Shown piece by piece: positions 16,624-24,743 of a stretch of DNA of 64,000 nt. Numbering within the stretch: the first letter of the stretch is position 1; each line of letters begins with the position of its first letter. The DNA is taken from assembly GCF_900105345.1 (NCBI RefSeq), contig NZ_FNSN01000003.1, positions 2,480,001 to 2,544,000 of the forward strand. The letters are read 5' to 3'. Below the pieces are notes generated by a model, which was not told where the DNA came from, did no database searches, and saw only the letters and a program-made list of their open reading frames with translations. A program made the translations under genes and the position numbers. This stretch comes from Arthrobacter woluwensis. GTDB lineage: Bacteria; Actinomycetota; Actinomycetes; Actinomycetales; Micrococcaceae.

Positions 16624-17256
16624 ATGGCACGTCCCCGGACCCCCGTCCTCACGGCGGCTCGCATCGCCGACGCCGCCATGGAACTCATCGATTCAGGGAA
16701 GCCGTTCGGCGTGAACGCCCTCGCCCGGGCGCTGAGCGTCCAGCCGTCCTCGCTCTACAACCACTTGGACGGCCGGCGGGCGATCATCGAGCTCGTGCGC
16801 GGCCGGCTCGTGGAGCGGTACATGAGCGACATCCCGGAGGAGCTGCCGTGGGACGAAGCCGTCGAACTGCTCGTCCGCTCCGAGCGGCGCATGTACACGG
16901 AACACCCGCACATCGTGCCGCTCATCGTCACGGAGACGGTCACCGACGCCGCCGCCATCGCCTCCTACGACCACATGGCGGGGATCCTTCTCCGGGGCGG
17001 ATTCCCCGACGACGAGGTGCTGGTGCTGATCCAGCTGCTCGACGCCTTCGCGCTCGGCTCGGGCCTCGACTACGCCGCCCCCGAGGACGTCTGGGAGCCG
17101 ACCACGCCCACGTTGCATCTGGCGCGCCTGCTGGCCCTGCAGCCGAGCGGCAAAACCAGGAGTGACCAGGCGTTCGAAATCGGGCTGGAGATGCTCCTCA
17201 CCGTGCTGCGCGCCCGGCTGGCGGCGCACCAGGCCCCTCACGCAGACGGCGCCTGA
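16624..17256 (+). CDS. TetR-family regulator
   Basis: 210-aa repressor. The N-terminal helix-turn-helix (about 10-55) reads LTAARIADAAMELIDSGK then GVNALARALSVQPSSLYNHL. The C-terminal part resembles the all-alpha TetR_C_1 ligand domain. It is divergent from the MFS-amidohydrolase-hydrolase operon and probably represses it at 16423-16445. ATG 16624 is chosen by homology; it has only a weak GAAAGCAG upstream. A -10-like TAGGCT at 16548-16553 places transcription start near ATG 16559, which opens a 51-codon frame overlapping this gene in another phase. That could be a leader or could mean the true start is elsewhere. Its stop overlaps the convergent isochorismatase gene by 19 bp. Confidence 0.88.
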   Translation: MARPRTPVLTAARIADAAMELIDSGKPFGVNALARALSVQPSSLYNHLDGRRAIIELVRGRLVERYMSDIPEELPWDEAVELLVRSERRMYTEHPHIVPLIVTETVTDAAAIASYDHMAGILLRGGFPDDEVLVLIQLLDAFALGSGLDYAAPEDVWEPTTPTLHLARLLALQPSGKTRSDQAFEIGLEMLLTVLRARLAAHQAPHADGA

Positions 17257-17861
17257 TCTCCCGCTGCCCCGGCAGGCAGATCAGCCGCACCTTCCACGAC
17301 CACGCCGTACACGTCTCCGATCGTGGCCAGGGCTGCCCGGTGGAGCTCCTCCGAGGTGACCGGACCGGCCACGGACGGGAGGGAACGGGTGGCGCAGGCG
17401 CGGGCCACCACGGTGGGGGCATTGCCCCGCAGCAAGGCGCCTTCCGCGGTGAAGGTGACGCACATGTGGGTCATGAAGCCCGCGATCACGACGTCATTCC
17501 ATCCCGCCGCGTCGACGAGTTCCCCCAGGCGCGTGCCGACGAAGGAGTTCGGCGCCGTCTTGACCACCACCTCTTCACCCTCCCGCGGAGCTACCGCCGG
17601 GTGGATGCGCCCCACTTCCTGCTTCAGGTCGTACGGACTGCCGGCGCCACCGTCGTGCACCACGTGAAGGATGGTGGATCCTGCCGCGCGGGCGCGCTCC
17701 AGCAACGCGGAAGCCTCCTGCAGGGCCGCCTCCCAGCCGTCGAGTTCCATCACGCCCCGCGTGTACGTGTTCTGGTAGTCCACCAGAATGACGGTGGCGC
17801 GGCTCAAGTCCGCAGGCGTGGTGGTCTCGTGGCCGAGTTCGCGCAGGGTGGCACTGGTCAT
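17238..17861 (-). CDS. isochorismatase-family cysteine hydrolase
   Basis: 207-aa hydrolase with the complete catalytic triad of the family: Asp28 (VILVDYQNTYTRG), Lys101 (VVVKTAPNSF) and Cys134 (GFMTHMCVTFTAEGA), the last preceded by the cis-peptide region. Such enzymes hydrolyse nicotinamide, N-carbamoyl compounds, biuret or isochorismate; the sequence does not single out one. ATG 17861 has AAGGAGA 7 nt upstream; further in-frame codons to 17918 lack a site. It is divergent from an AraC/DJ-1-type regulator, with a shared palindrome at 17930-17950, so it is likely that regulator's target. Confidence 0.92.
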   Translation of the reverse strand: MTSATLRELGHETTTPADLSRATVILVDYQNTYTRGVMELDGWEAALQEASALLERARAAGSTILHVVHDGGAGSPYDLKQEVGRIHPAVAPREGEEVVVKTAPNSFVGTRLGELVDAAGWNDVVIAGFMTHMCVTFTAEGALLRGNAPTVVARACATRSLPSVAGPVTSEELHRAALATIGDVYGVVVEGAADLPAGAAGDQAPSA

Positions 17862-17929
17862 GATCGTCTCTCCTTGGTGATGACTGCTGGTGGACACCAT
17901 GTTTCCTGAGCCGATCAAGCACGGACAGT

Positions 17930-17950
17930 ATGATTCGGGTCAGGAATCAT
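17930..17950. promoter_or_regulatory. inverted repeat in divergent promoter region
   Basis: ATGATTC-N7-GAATCAT, a perfect 7-bp inverted repeat in the 130-bp gap between the isochorismatase and its divergent regulator. It is positioned to control both genes. Confidence 0.6.
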
Positions 17951-17991
17951 CGATTCGAGGTCACCCTCATGGCCCGGGACTAGGAGGCACC

Positions 17992-18966
17992 ATGCACCAC
18001 ACCGCTGCCGCACCGCGCGTCGCCGTCCTCGCCTTCGACGGGATCAACCCCTTCCACCTCTCGGTGCCGTCCCTCGTCTGGGGGTCCGAGTCGCCCCGCG
18101 GGGCGATGGAGCCCTGGGACATCACGGTGGTGGGCCGGCGGCCCGGGCCGCTGCGCACCGGCGCGGGCTACTCCCTGCTCGTGGAGCGCGGCCTGGAAGC
18201 GCTCGACGACGCCGATCTGGTCGTGGTGCCGTGGTGGTCCGACCCCACGACGGCAGCGCCCTCGGACGTCACCGACGCTCTGCGCCGCGCCCATGAGCGA
18301 GGAGCGGTCGTGGTGGGGCTGTGCCTCGGGGTCTTCGTGGTGGCGGACAGCGGCCTGCTGGACGGCCGGGAGGCCACCACCCACTGGAGCTGGACCGGGA
18401 CGTTCCGCGATCGATTCCCCGCCGTCCGGCTGAGCCCGGAACGGCTGTATGTGGACGAAGGCAGCCTCGTGACCGGGGCCGGCGCGACCGCCGGGATCGA
18501 CACGTGCCTGCACCTCCTCGCCCGGCACCGCGGCCAGGAGACGGCCAACCGCGTGGCGCGCAGGATCGTCGCCGCCCCACACCGTCCCGGCGGTCAGGCC
18601 CAGTTCATCGAGGCGCCGGTGCCCCGCGAGGAGTCCGATCCGGTCACCGGCGCTATGACCTGGGCATTGGACCGCCTGCACGAGCCGCTCGGAATCGACG
18701 CGCTGGCCGCACGGGCCCATCAGAGCCGGAGCACCTTCACCCGCTCCTTCCGCGCCAGGACCGGCACCACCGTCCACCAGTGGCTGGTGACCCAGCGCCT
18801 GGCACTGGCGCGGGAACTCCTGGAAAGTTCCGCCCTGGACATCGAATCCGTCGCACGGCGCGCGGGGTTCGGAACCGCCGCACGGCTCCGGGAGCACTTC
18901 GCCCGGCACCTGGACACCACCCCGAGCCGCTACCGCGAGGAGTTCGGCGTGCCCGCGGGTGTCTGA
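17992..18966 (+). CDS. AraC-family regulator with DJ-1/PfpI-like domain
   Basis: 324-aa regulator of the FtrA/GATase1-like type. The N-terminal DJ-1/PfpI domain (about 8-190) has VAVLAFDGINPFHLSVPS and the nucleophile-elbow region GAVVVGLCLGVFVVADSGLL with a Cys in the usual position. The C-terminal AraC DNA-binding domain (about 215-320) has two helix-turn-helices: IDALAARAHQSRSTFTRSF and IESVARRAGFGTAARLREHF, ending TTPSRYREEF. ATG 17992 has TAGGAGG directly upstream. The divergent isochorismatase and the shared inverted repeat suggest local regulation by a small amide or amine. Confidence 0.93.
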   Translation: MHHTAAAPRVAVLAFDGINPFHLSVPSLVWGSESPRGAMEPWDITVVGRRPGPLRTGAGYSLLVERGLEALDDADLVVVPWWSDPTTAAPSDVTDALRRAHERGAVVVGLCLGVFVVADSGLLDGREATTHWSWTGTFRDRFPAVRLSPERLYVDEGSLVTGAGATAGIDTCLHLLARHRGQETANRVARRIVAAPHRPGGQAQFIEAPVPREESDPVTGAMTWALDRLHEPLGIDALAARAHQSRSTFTRSFRARTGTTVHQWLVTQRLALARELLESSALDIESVARRAGFGTAARLREHFARHLDTTPSRYREEFGVPAGV

Positions 18967-19093
18967 CCGCGTCGCCGCGGCGCTCGCGCAATCCCCCCAA
19001 GCCGCCGACCACCGGCGCGGCCCGATTTTGGGCATTGCCGGACGCCTGTGGAAAAGTTCTGCGGGTAAACCACTCCTCCCCGGAACGTGAGTC

Positions 19094-20563
19094 ATGAATC
19101 AATCACCTCAAGCTCAGGGACGCACGACGGCACAGCGCAGTGTCCGCACGTCCTTCCCCGCACCGGATTCCTCCGGTCCGGCAGCCGATCTGCAGCGCCG
19201 TCTGTCCACGCGCCACATCCGTTTCATCGCGCTCGGATCCGCCATCGGCACGGGTCTCTTCTATGGATCTTCGGAGACCATCAAGGCCGCCGGTCCGGCC
19301 GTGCTCCTGGCGTACATCGTCGCCGGCGCGATGGTGTTCATCGTCATGCGCGCGCTCGGCGAGATGGCCGTCCGCCATCCGGTGGCGGGCTCCTTCGCCC
19401 AGTACGCGGACCGCTACATCTCCCCCCTCGCCGGATTTCTGACCGGCTGGGTGTTCGCTTTCGAGATGCTCATGGTGGCCATCGCGGACATGGTGGCGGC
19501 CGGCAAATACATGGGGCTGTGGTTCCCCAGCACGCCCGGCTGGGTCTGGATGCTCGCGGCCATGCTCATCATCTGCGGCCTGAACCTGCTCCAGGTGAGC
19601 GTGTTCGGCGAGCTCGAATTCTGGTTCTCCCTCATCAAAGTCGTCACCATCATCGCGATGATCGTCGGCGGCATCGGCCTGATCGTCTTCGGCGTCTCGA
19701 TGGGCGGAGTCCAGCCCGGGCTGCACCACCTGGTGGACGACGGCGGCTTCGCGCCCTTCGGCGTGTGGGGCATCGTCATGAGCCTCGCGATCGTCGTGTT
19801 CAGCTTCGGCGGCGTGGAGACCCTCGGCATGACCGCGGGCGAGACCGGCGACCCTGGGAAGGCGATCCCGAAGGCCGTGAACTCCGTGCCGTTCCGCATC
19901 CTGATCTTCTACATCCTCTCCCTCGGCGTCATGTTCTGCCTGTTCCCCTGGAGGAAGATCGGCACGCAGGGCAGCCCCTTCGTCCAGGTGTTCACCGGCC
20001 TCAACATCCCCGCGGCGGAGCACATCATCAACGCCGTGGTCCTCACGGCGGCGCTCTCCGCCATGAATGCGATCACCTACACGCTCATCCGCACGCTGTA
20101 CGGGCTGGCCCAGCAGGGTCAGGCCCCACGGAGCTTCCTGAAGCTGAGCCGCACCGGCGTGCCTTTCCTGCCCGTCACCATGGTGTTCAGCGGCCTCATC
20201 CTGGGCCTGGTCGCCTTCCTCCTGATCCCGGACACCCTGTTCCTCCTGGTGGCGTCCATCGCGTCTTTCGCGACCGTCTTCACCTGGGTGATGATCCTCG
20301 TCTCGCACTACCGGATGCGTCGCGAGCTCCGGGGAGCGCGCGTGGGCAGCGGCGCGTACCGGATGCCCGCCTGGCCCGTCCTGAGCTGGATCGCGCTGGC
20401 GTTCATGGCCTTCGTCCTCGTGGTCCTGCTGTTCTCGGACACCGGACGGCTCGCCCTCCTGGTGGGCGTGGTCCTGGCCGCGGCGCTGACGGTCGTCTAC
20501 CTGGTCGCCATCAAGCCACGGCATGCCGGGCGGATCGAGCTCGAGGTCGCCGAAGACGTCTGA
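19094..20563 (+). CDS. amino acid permease (APC superfamily, AAT type)
   Basis: 489-aa transporter with 12 predicted membrane segments. The signature LSTRHIRFIALGSAIGTGLF (unwound helix 1, GSAIGTGLF) and the following GPAVLLAYIVAG and RALGEMAVRHPVAGSFAQYA are diagnostic of the AAT family (GABA, proline, aromatic or histidine permeases). The central motif FSFGGVETLGMTAGETGDPGK is also conserved. Such carriers use proton symport in the cytoplasmic membrane. The substrate cannot be fixed. The start ATG 19094 has only a weak GGAA upstream. It is monocistronic and ends at a shared terminator at 20605. The 127-bp gap before it shows no riboswitch-like fold that I recognise. Confidence 0.93.
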   Translation: MNQSPQAQGRTTAQRSVRTSFPAPDSSGPAADLQRRLSTRHIRFIALGSAIGTGLFYGSSETIKAAGPAVLLAYIVAGAMVFIVMRALGEMAVRHPVAGSFAQYADRYISPLAGFLTGWVFAFEMLMVAIADMVAAGKYMGLWFPSTPGWVWMLAAMLIICGLNLLQVSVFGELEFWFSLIKVVTIIAMIVGGIGLIVFGVSMGGVQPGLHHLVDDGGFAPFGVWGIVMSLAIVVFSFGGVETLGMTAGETGDPGKAIPKAVNSVPFRILIFYILSLGVMFCLFPWRKIGTQGSPFVQVFTGLNIPAAEHIINAVVLTAALSAMNAITYTLIRTLYGLAQQGQAPRSFLKLSRTGVPFLPVTMVFSGLILGLVAFLLIPDTLFLLVASIASFATVFTWVMILVSHYRMRRELRGARVGSGAYRMPAWPVLSWIALAFMAFVLVVLLFSDTGRLALLVGVVLAAALTVVYLVAIKPRHAGRIELEVAEDV

Positions 20564-20604
20564 CGGTCGCCTCCCAGGAGGCCGGACGTACGGTCGCCCT
20601 GCGT

Positions 20605-20648
20605 ACGACGACGGCGCCGCTCACCTCGGTGGGCGGTGCCGTCGTCGT
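20605..20648. terminator. bidirectional terminator
   Basis: Long imperfect inverted repeat, arms ACGACGACGGC... and ...GCCGTCGTCGT, between convergent genes ending at 20563 and 20699. The outer arms match those of the terminator at 10146-10188. Confidence 0.75.
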
Positions 20649-20698
20649 GTGGCGGTCCGGTCGGCCCGGGCCGGCGGCCGCCGGTCGGGCGGCGCCGC

Positions 20699-21775
20699 TC
20701 AGATCACCAGATCCTTCCCGCCACGCACCACGCGCACGGGGGCCGGCCGGTCCACGACGAGCTGCGCGCCGGAGGATGCGGCGAATTCGACCCGGTTCGC
20801 TCCCCCTGCGGTGAACCCGAGGACTTCCGGCACGCCCACCAGTTCGGCCCCGCTGACCGTGGCGATCCGCAGGCAGCGCTCCAGCTCGGCGTCGGTGAGC
20901 GCGCCCGTGCGGTACCCGAGCAGATGCGCACGGTCCACCATGCTTCCGGTGCCGAACGGCGACCAGCTGTCCCGCACCCCGTCCGATCCCAGCGCCACCC
21001 GGACACCATGGCGTTCGAGCACGTCCAGCACGGGGACCGGGTCGGCCCCCAGCGCGCAGGTGGCCATCCAGATCCCTGCGTCCGCGAGCGCGTCGAGCGT
21101 GCGGGGAAGATCGGGCTCGGCGGTGTCGCACAGGGCGAAAGCGTGACCGATCGTCACGCGCCCCTGCATCCCCTCGGAGACCGTCCGGCGGGCGATCTCG
21201 CGCAGTTGGGCCAGCGCGTCGGAGCCCATGTCGTGGAGGTGGATGTCGACGTCGCGGCCCTGTGCACGCGCCAGGCCGAAGACCGCGTCGAGGTGCGCGT
21301 GCAGATCGCCGTCCAGGGACTGCGGGTCGATCCCGCCCACCAGATCGGCGCCTTCACGGAGCGACGCGCGCAGGAGGTCCAGCGTGCCGGGATTGCTGAG
21401 CAGGCCGAACTGAGGGAAGGCCACGATCTGGACCTGGAGGCTCGATCCCAGCCGGTCGGCCGCCGCGCGGACGCCATGGATGTTGCGAAGCCCGATCTGC
21501 GTCCCCACATCCACGTGGGCGCGCATCGCCATGGTGCCGTTCCGCGCGGCCTGGCTCATGAGGGCGTACGCCCGTTCCTCGACGCCGTCCTGGAACGCCA
21601 GCTGCGCCTCGAGATCGTTGCTGATGAGGTCGCGGAGTTCCGGAGCGGGACGACGCGACAGCCAGCCGGAGCCCCAGGTCGTCTTGTCCGGGTGGATGTG
21701 GGCATCCACGAACCCGGGAGTGCGGAGGACCCCACCCCCGACCCCGACCGCCACCGACTGCACTTCCTTGCTCAT
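20699..21775 (-). CDS. cytosine-deaminase-like amidohydrolase, short N-terminus
   Basis: 358-aa metal-dependent hydrolase. Motifs: GFVDAHIHPDKT (His26, His28), DVDIHLHDMG, IGHAFAL, and LGSDGVRDSWSP with the catalytic Asp. It parallels the 408-aa paralog at 10248 across the barrel, including LQVQIVAFPQ and the GGIDPQSLD block. The metal motif begins only about 25 residues from the N-terminus, where relatives have about 55 residues of beta-sandwich. ATG 21775 is preceded by GGGAG and by an in-frame TAG eight codons upstream, so the short form is real unless there is a sequence error. Upstream lies a GntR-type operator at 21835-21845, linking it to the regulator at 11524. Confidence 0.85.
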   Translation of the reverse strand: MSKEVQSVAVGVGGGVLRTPGFVDAHIHPDKTTWGSGWLSRRPAPELRDLISNDLEAQLAFQDGVEERAYALMSQAARNGTMAMRAHVDVGTQIGLRNIHGVRAAADRLGSSLQVQIVAFPQFGLLSNPGTLDLLRASLREGADLVGGIDPQSLDGDLHAHLDAVFGLARAQGRDVDIHLHDMGSDALAQLREIARRTVSEGMQGRVTIGHAFALCDTAEPDLPRTLDALADAGIWMATCALGADPVPVLDVLERHGVRVALGSDGVRDSWSPFGTGSMVDRAHLLGYRTGALTDAELERCLRIATVSGAELVGVPEVLGFTAGGANRVEFAASSGAQLVVDRPAPVRVVRGGKDLVI

Positions 21776-21834
21776 CGAACTCCCTGCCTCCCACTAAGCT
21801 CACGACGCCATCGGCCACCATCTGACCACCTGAA

Positions 21835-21845
21835 CGGTATACCAA
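21835..21845. promoter_or_regulatory. GntR-type operator upstream of the amidohydrolase
   Basis: CGGTATACCAA, containing the perfect 8-bp palindrome GGTATACC, lies 60 bp upstream of the amidohydrolase start at 21775. It fits the same TTGGnATACC pattern as the sites at 12214 and 21959. Confidence 0.55.
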
Positions 21846-21958
21846 CTCAACGAAGGGCGAAAGGCGAGCCACGGCCCGGCCGGAGCGCGATTTGAGCCGA
21901 CCGACGTTCCGGCGATCCGAGGGCGCCGCAAGAAAGCCTTCCCGGATGGGGCGAAAAT

Positions 21959-21974
21959 TATGGAATACCAAATA
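21959..21974. promoter_or_regulatory. GntR-type operator upstream of the APC permease
   Basis: TATGGAATACCAAATA; positions 21961-21972 are identical over 12 bases to the autoregulatory site of the GntR gene 9.7 kb away. It stands about 80 bp upstream of the permease start. The rest of the 279-bp gap 21776-22054 shows no coding signal. Confidence 0.65.
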
Positions 21975-22054
21975 TGGACACTGGATGTGATCTGCCTTAC
22001 TCTGATGAACGTCGTTCATTTATGTGAGCCGCATCGCACACCGCAGGAGAGCCC

Positions 22055-23467
22055 ATGTCCACACCCAGCAGCACCTCCCAGGCCCCTGGGGGCCAGAGCC
22101 CCACCACCCTCAAGAGGGTCCTGGGGCTGCCCTCCCTCATCGCCTTCGGCCTGACCTCGATGGGCATCCTGTCCGTGGTCTCGGTGTACGGCTCCGGGAC
22201 CGCGATCAGCGACGGTCACCTGCCGGCCGCGTATGTGATGGCGGTGGTCGCGATGCTGTTCACCGCACACAGCTACGGGCGCATGGCCCGCCACGTCCCA
22301 CTCACCGGCGGCGCCTACGCCTACACCTCCCGCGCCTTCGGCTCCCCCACCGGGTTCCTCGTGGGCTGGGCGATGCTGCTGGACTACCTCTTCCTGCCCA
22401 TGGTCAACTTCCTGATCTTCGGTCTCTACTTCAACAGCCTCTTCACCGCGGTTCCTCCCGCCGTGGCCGTCCTCGCCTGCCTCCTGGTGGTGGGCGTGTT
22501 CAGCGTGATCGGGGTGGGCTGGGTGAAACGCATGAACTTCGTCGTGGTCATCGCGTCGGCTCTCGTGATCCTCGCGTTCTTGATCCTCGCGGTCGTCAAC
22601 GCCCCGAGTCTCGATCTGGATCACGTCATCCGGCCCCTGTCCCTCGGCGCCGGGGGCATCAGCCCGGTCATGGCGGCCGCGGCGATCGTGGCCTTCGCGT
22701 TCCTGGGCTTCGACGGCGTGTCCACCCTGTCCGAGGAGACCCGTGACCCGCAGCGGAACGTGCCGCGGGGCATCGTCCTCTCCACTCTTTTCGCCGGGAT
22801 CGGCTACACGCTCTTCTCCGTGGCCGGCAGCCTCATCGTCCCGGACTGGAAGTCCCTGCAGAACCTGGACGCCGCGGGCACCGAACTCATGCAGAAGGCC
22901 GGCGGGGACGTCCTCATGGTGGTGTTCGTCCTGGTGAATCTGACGGGCCTGGTCCTCTGCGGCACGGCGGCCCAGATGAGCGTCAGCCGCGTCATCTTCG
23001 CCATGGGCCGCGACGGCATCCTGCCCGGAGCCTTCGCCCGGCTCCACCCCCGCTTCCGCACCCCGGTGGTCGCGTCGCTCGTGGTCTCCATCGTCTCCCT
23101 GGTGGCCCTGTTCATCACCCTCGACCAGGCGGTCTACATGATCAATTTCGGGGCCCTCATCGCCTTCGCCATGGTCAACCTCGCCACCATCAAGGTCCTG
23201 TTCTTCGACGAGCGGAAACGTGGCGTCGCGGGCACCCTGCGCCACCTCGTCATGCCGCTCATCGGCTTCGCCTTCATCGCCTGGCTGTGGACCTCGCTGG
23301 CCTGGTTCACCTACGTGCTGGGCGGCTCGTGGCTCGTGATCGGCGCCGTTATCTTCCTGCTCCGGCGCAAGAAGGCCCGCGGGGCACTCGCCCTGGCGTT
23401 CGAGGAGGGGGACGCCGACGACGCGCGGCCGGCGCGCGACGAGGAGCCCGCCGTCGCGCCGGCGTGA
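22055..23467 (+). CDS. APC-superfamily permease
   Basis: 470-aa membrane transporter with about 12 hydrophobic segments, starting LKRVLGLPSLIAFGLTSMGI. The motif AFAFLGFDGVSTLSEETRDP (helix 6 region) is typical of APC carriers of the amino acid/polyamine or purine-amine type. The charged C-terminal tail (AFEEGDADDARPARDEEP) is cytoplasmic. ATG 22055 has CAGGAGA 5 nt upstream. It is divergent from the short amidohydrolase and carries an operator identical to that of the GntR gene, so it probably imports the substrate or product of the two cytosine-deaminase-like enzymes. The substrate itself is not known. Confidence 0.9.
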   Translation: MSTPSSTSQAPGGQSPTTLKRVLGLPSLIAFGLTSMGILSVVSVYGSGTAISDGHLPAAYVMAVVAMLFTAHSYGRMARHVPLTGGAYAYTSRAFGSPTGFLVGWAMLLDYLFLPMVNFLIFGLYFNSLFTAVPPAVAVLACLLVVGVFSVIGVGWVKRMNFVVVIASALVILAFLILAVVNAPSLDLDHVIRPLSLGAGGISPVMAAAAIVAFAFLGFDGVSTLSEETRDPQRNVPRGIVLSTLFAGIGYTLFSVAGSLIVPDWKSLQNLDAAGTELMQKAGGDVLMVVFVLVNLTGLVLCGTAAQMSVSRVIFAMGRDGILPGAFARLHPRFRTPVVASLVVSIVSLVALFITLDQAVYMINFGALIAFAMVNLATIKVLFFDERKRGVAGTLRHLVMPLIGFAFIAWLWTSLAWFTYVLGGSWLVIGAVIFLLRRKKARGALALAFEEGDADDARPARDEEPAVAPA

Positions 23468-23476
23468 GCGAGCGCC

Positions 23477-24601
23477 TCACCGCAGCGGGAGCCGCACGAC
23501 GCGGTCGTCTCCCGCCCGGGGCGAGCCCCGGCCGTCGGTGTTGTTCGTCAGGATCCAGAGGGAACCGTCGGGAGCGGGCACGACCGTCCGCAAACGGCCC
23601 AGGTCCCCGCGCAGTAGAACCTCCGAGCGGCCCGGGTCGGCGAGCGGCACCCGGCGCAGCGACTGACCTTTGAGATTGGCCAGGTAGAACGCCCCGTCCA
23701 GGAACGCCAGGCCGCTCGGGCTCGCCTCCGACGGCACCCATTGCTGCACGGGATCACGGAGCCCCGAACGGTGGGCGATCCCCTCCGCGAGCGGCCAGCC
23801 GTAGTTTCCGCCCGGCACGATCTCATTGAGCTCGTCCCACGTGTTCTGCCCGAATTCACTGGCGAAGAGACGGCCGTCCGGCGTCCAGGCGAGGCCCTGG
23901 ACGTTGCGGTGGCCGTAGCTGTACGTGAGCGAACCGGGGAACGGGTTGTCCGCGGGCACCGTCCCGTCCGGTGCGAGACGCAGGATCTTGCCCTGCACGG
24001 ACCGGACGTCCTGGGCCTTGTCCGGCTCCTGGGCGTCCCCGACCCCGGCGTAGAGCATCCCGTCGGGACCGAAAGCGATGCGGCCGCCGTGATGGAACCT
24101 CGCCGCGGGAATGCCGCTCAGGATGGTCTCGGCGCGGCCCAGTCCGAAGGACCCCGCGGCTCCGGTGAGAGGGAACCGCTGCAGGCGATTGCCGTCCTTC
24201 GCGGTGGAGAAGGCGTAGAGCGTGCGCCCGGCGCCGACGGCGAGACCGAGCAGGCCACCCTCCCCCACGTGCGTGACACCGGGTACCGTGCCCACGGCGC
24301 GGGTGCGCGCCGGGCCGTCGCCCTCCCGCACGATCTCCACGATCCGCCCGCTGTCCCGTTCGCTCACCAGGGCCGAGCCGTCGAGGAACACGAGATCCCA
24401 GGGTGCGCTCAAACCGGTGACGACGTCCTCGGGCGCCAGGCTGGAGGCAGGACCGGACGGCGCAGGACCGGATGGCGCAGGACCGGATGTCGCGGTCGCG
24501 CCGGTTCCGCCTCCCGGACCCGAGGTGCAGGACGTCAGAAAGCCGGCCGCCAGCAGGGCTCCTGCCGCCAGCGCACCGCGCCGGGTCGGTTCCTCGCCCA
24601 T
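23477..24601 (-). CDS. PQQ-dependent sugar dehydrogenase-like lipoprotein
   Basis: 374-aa secreted lipoprotein. The signal peptide reads RRGALAAGALLAAGFLTSC, with a lipobox ending at the Cys near 25, followed by a Ser/Gly/Pro linker with a repeated SGPAP unit. The rest is a six-bladed propeller of the glucose/sorbosone dehydrogenase family (GSDH): LSAPWDLVFLDGSALVSER, FHHGGRIAFGPDGMLYAGVGD, YSYGHRNVQGLAWTPDGRLFASEFG and DELNEIVPGGNYGWP are its standard blocks. It probably oxidises a sugar outside the membrane with PQQ, although many relatives are uncharacterised. ATG 24601 has AAGGGGG upstream. The stop lies 9 bp from the convergent permease. Confidence 0.9.
   Translation of the reverse strand: MGEEPTRRGALAAGALLAAGFLTSCTSGPGGGTGATATSGPAPSGPAPSGPASSLAPEDVVTGLSAPWDLVFLDGSALVSERDSGRIVEIVREGDGPARTRAVGTVPGVTHVGEGGLLGLAVGAGRTLYAFSTAKDGNRLQRFPLTGAAGSFGLGRAETILSGIPAARFHHGGRIAFGPDGMLYAGVGDAQEPDKAQDVRSVQGKILRLAPDGTVPADNPFPGSLTYSYGHRNVQGLAWTPDGRLFASEFGQNTWDELNEIVPGGNYGWPLAEGIAHRSGLRDPVQQWVPSEASPSGLAFLDGAFYLANLKGQSLRRVPLADPGRSEVLLRGDLGRLRTVVPAPDGSLWILTNNTDGRGSPRAGDDRVVRLPLR
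24447..24491. repeat. three tandem 15-bp units in the lipoprotein linker
   Basis: GCAGGACCGGAYGGC repeated three times (24447-24461, 24462-24476, 24477-24491, the last with one change). It encodes the SGPAP repeats just after the lipobox. It is a likely source of length variation in the linker. Confidence 0.75.
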
Positions 24602-24707
24602 GGCGCCCCCTTCCGCAGCACCTGCCTGCCTCCGCGGCTCAGGCCTTTCGTGGCCCCAGACTAACGCCGATTTGCCCGGTTCTCACGCTTCAGGCTACCT
24701 TCTCATC

Positions 24708-24726
24708 TTAAGTAAGCCTAACCTTA
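24708..24726. promoter_or_regulatory. DtxR/IdeR iron box
   Basis: TTAAGTAAGCCTAACCTTA matches the DtxR/IdeR consensus TTAGGTTAGGCTAACCTAA at 15 of 19 positions, including the central GnCTAACC core. It is 17 bp upstream of the acylase ATG 24744, overlapping the expected promoter, so the acylase-acyltransferase pair should be repressed when iron is plentiful. Confidence 0.75.
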
Positions 24727-24743
24727 TCTTGAGAGCGTGACCG

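Noticed and set aside
16559-16714. 51-codon frame starting at a predicted transcription start, as a gene in its own right
   Set aside because: It overlaps the TetR coding region out of phase and has no protein-like composition. It is kept only as a possible leader in the findings.
18967-19093. Riboswitch or attenuator before the AAT permease
   Set aside because: No stable paired structure followed by a U-tract, and no leader peptide with repeated codons.
21354-22019. 221-codon minus-strand frame upstream of the short amidohydrolase, as its missing N-terminus by frameshift
   Set aside because: The translation does not resemble an amidohydrolase N-terminus, and the region contains two GntR-type operators, as expected of a promoter region.
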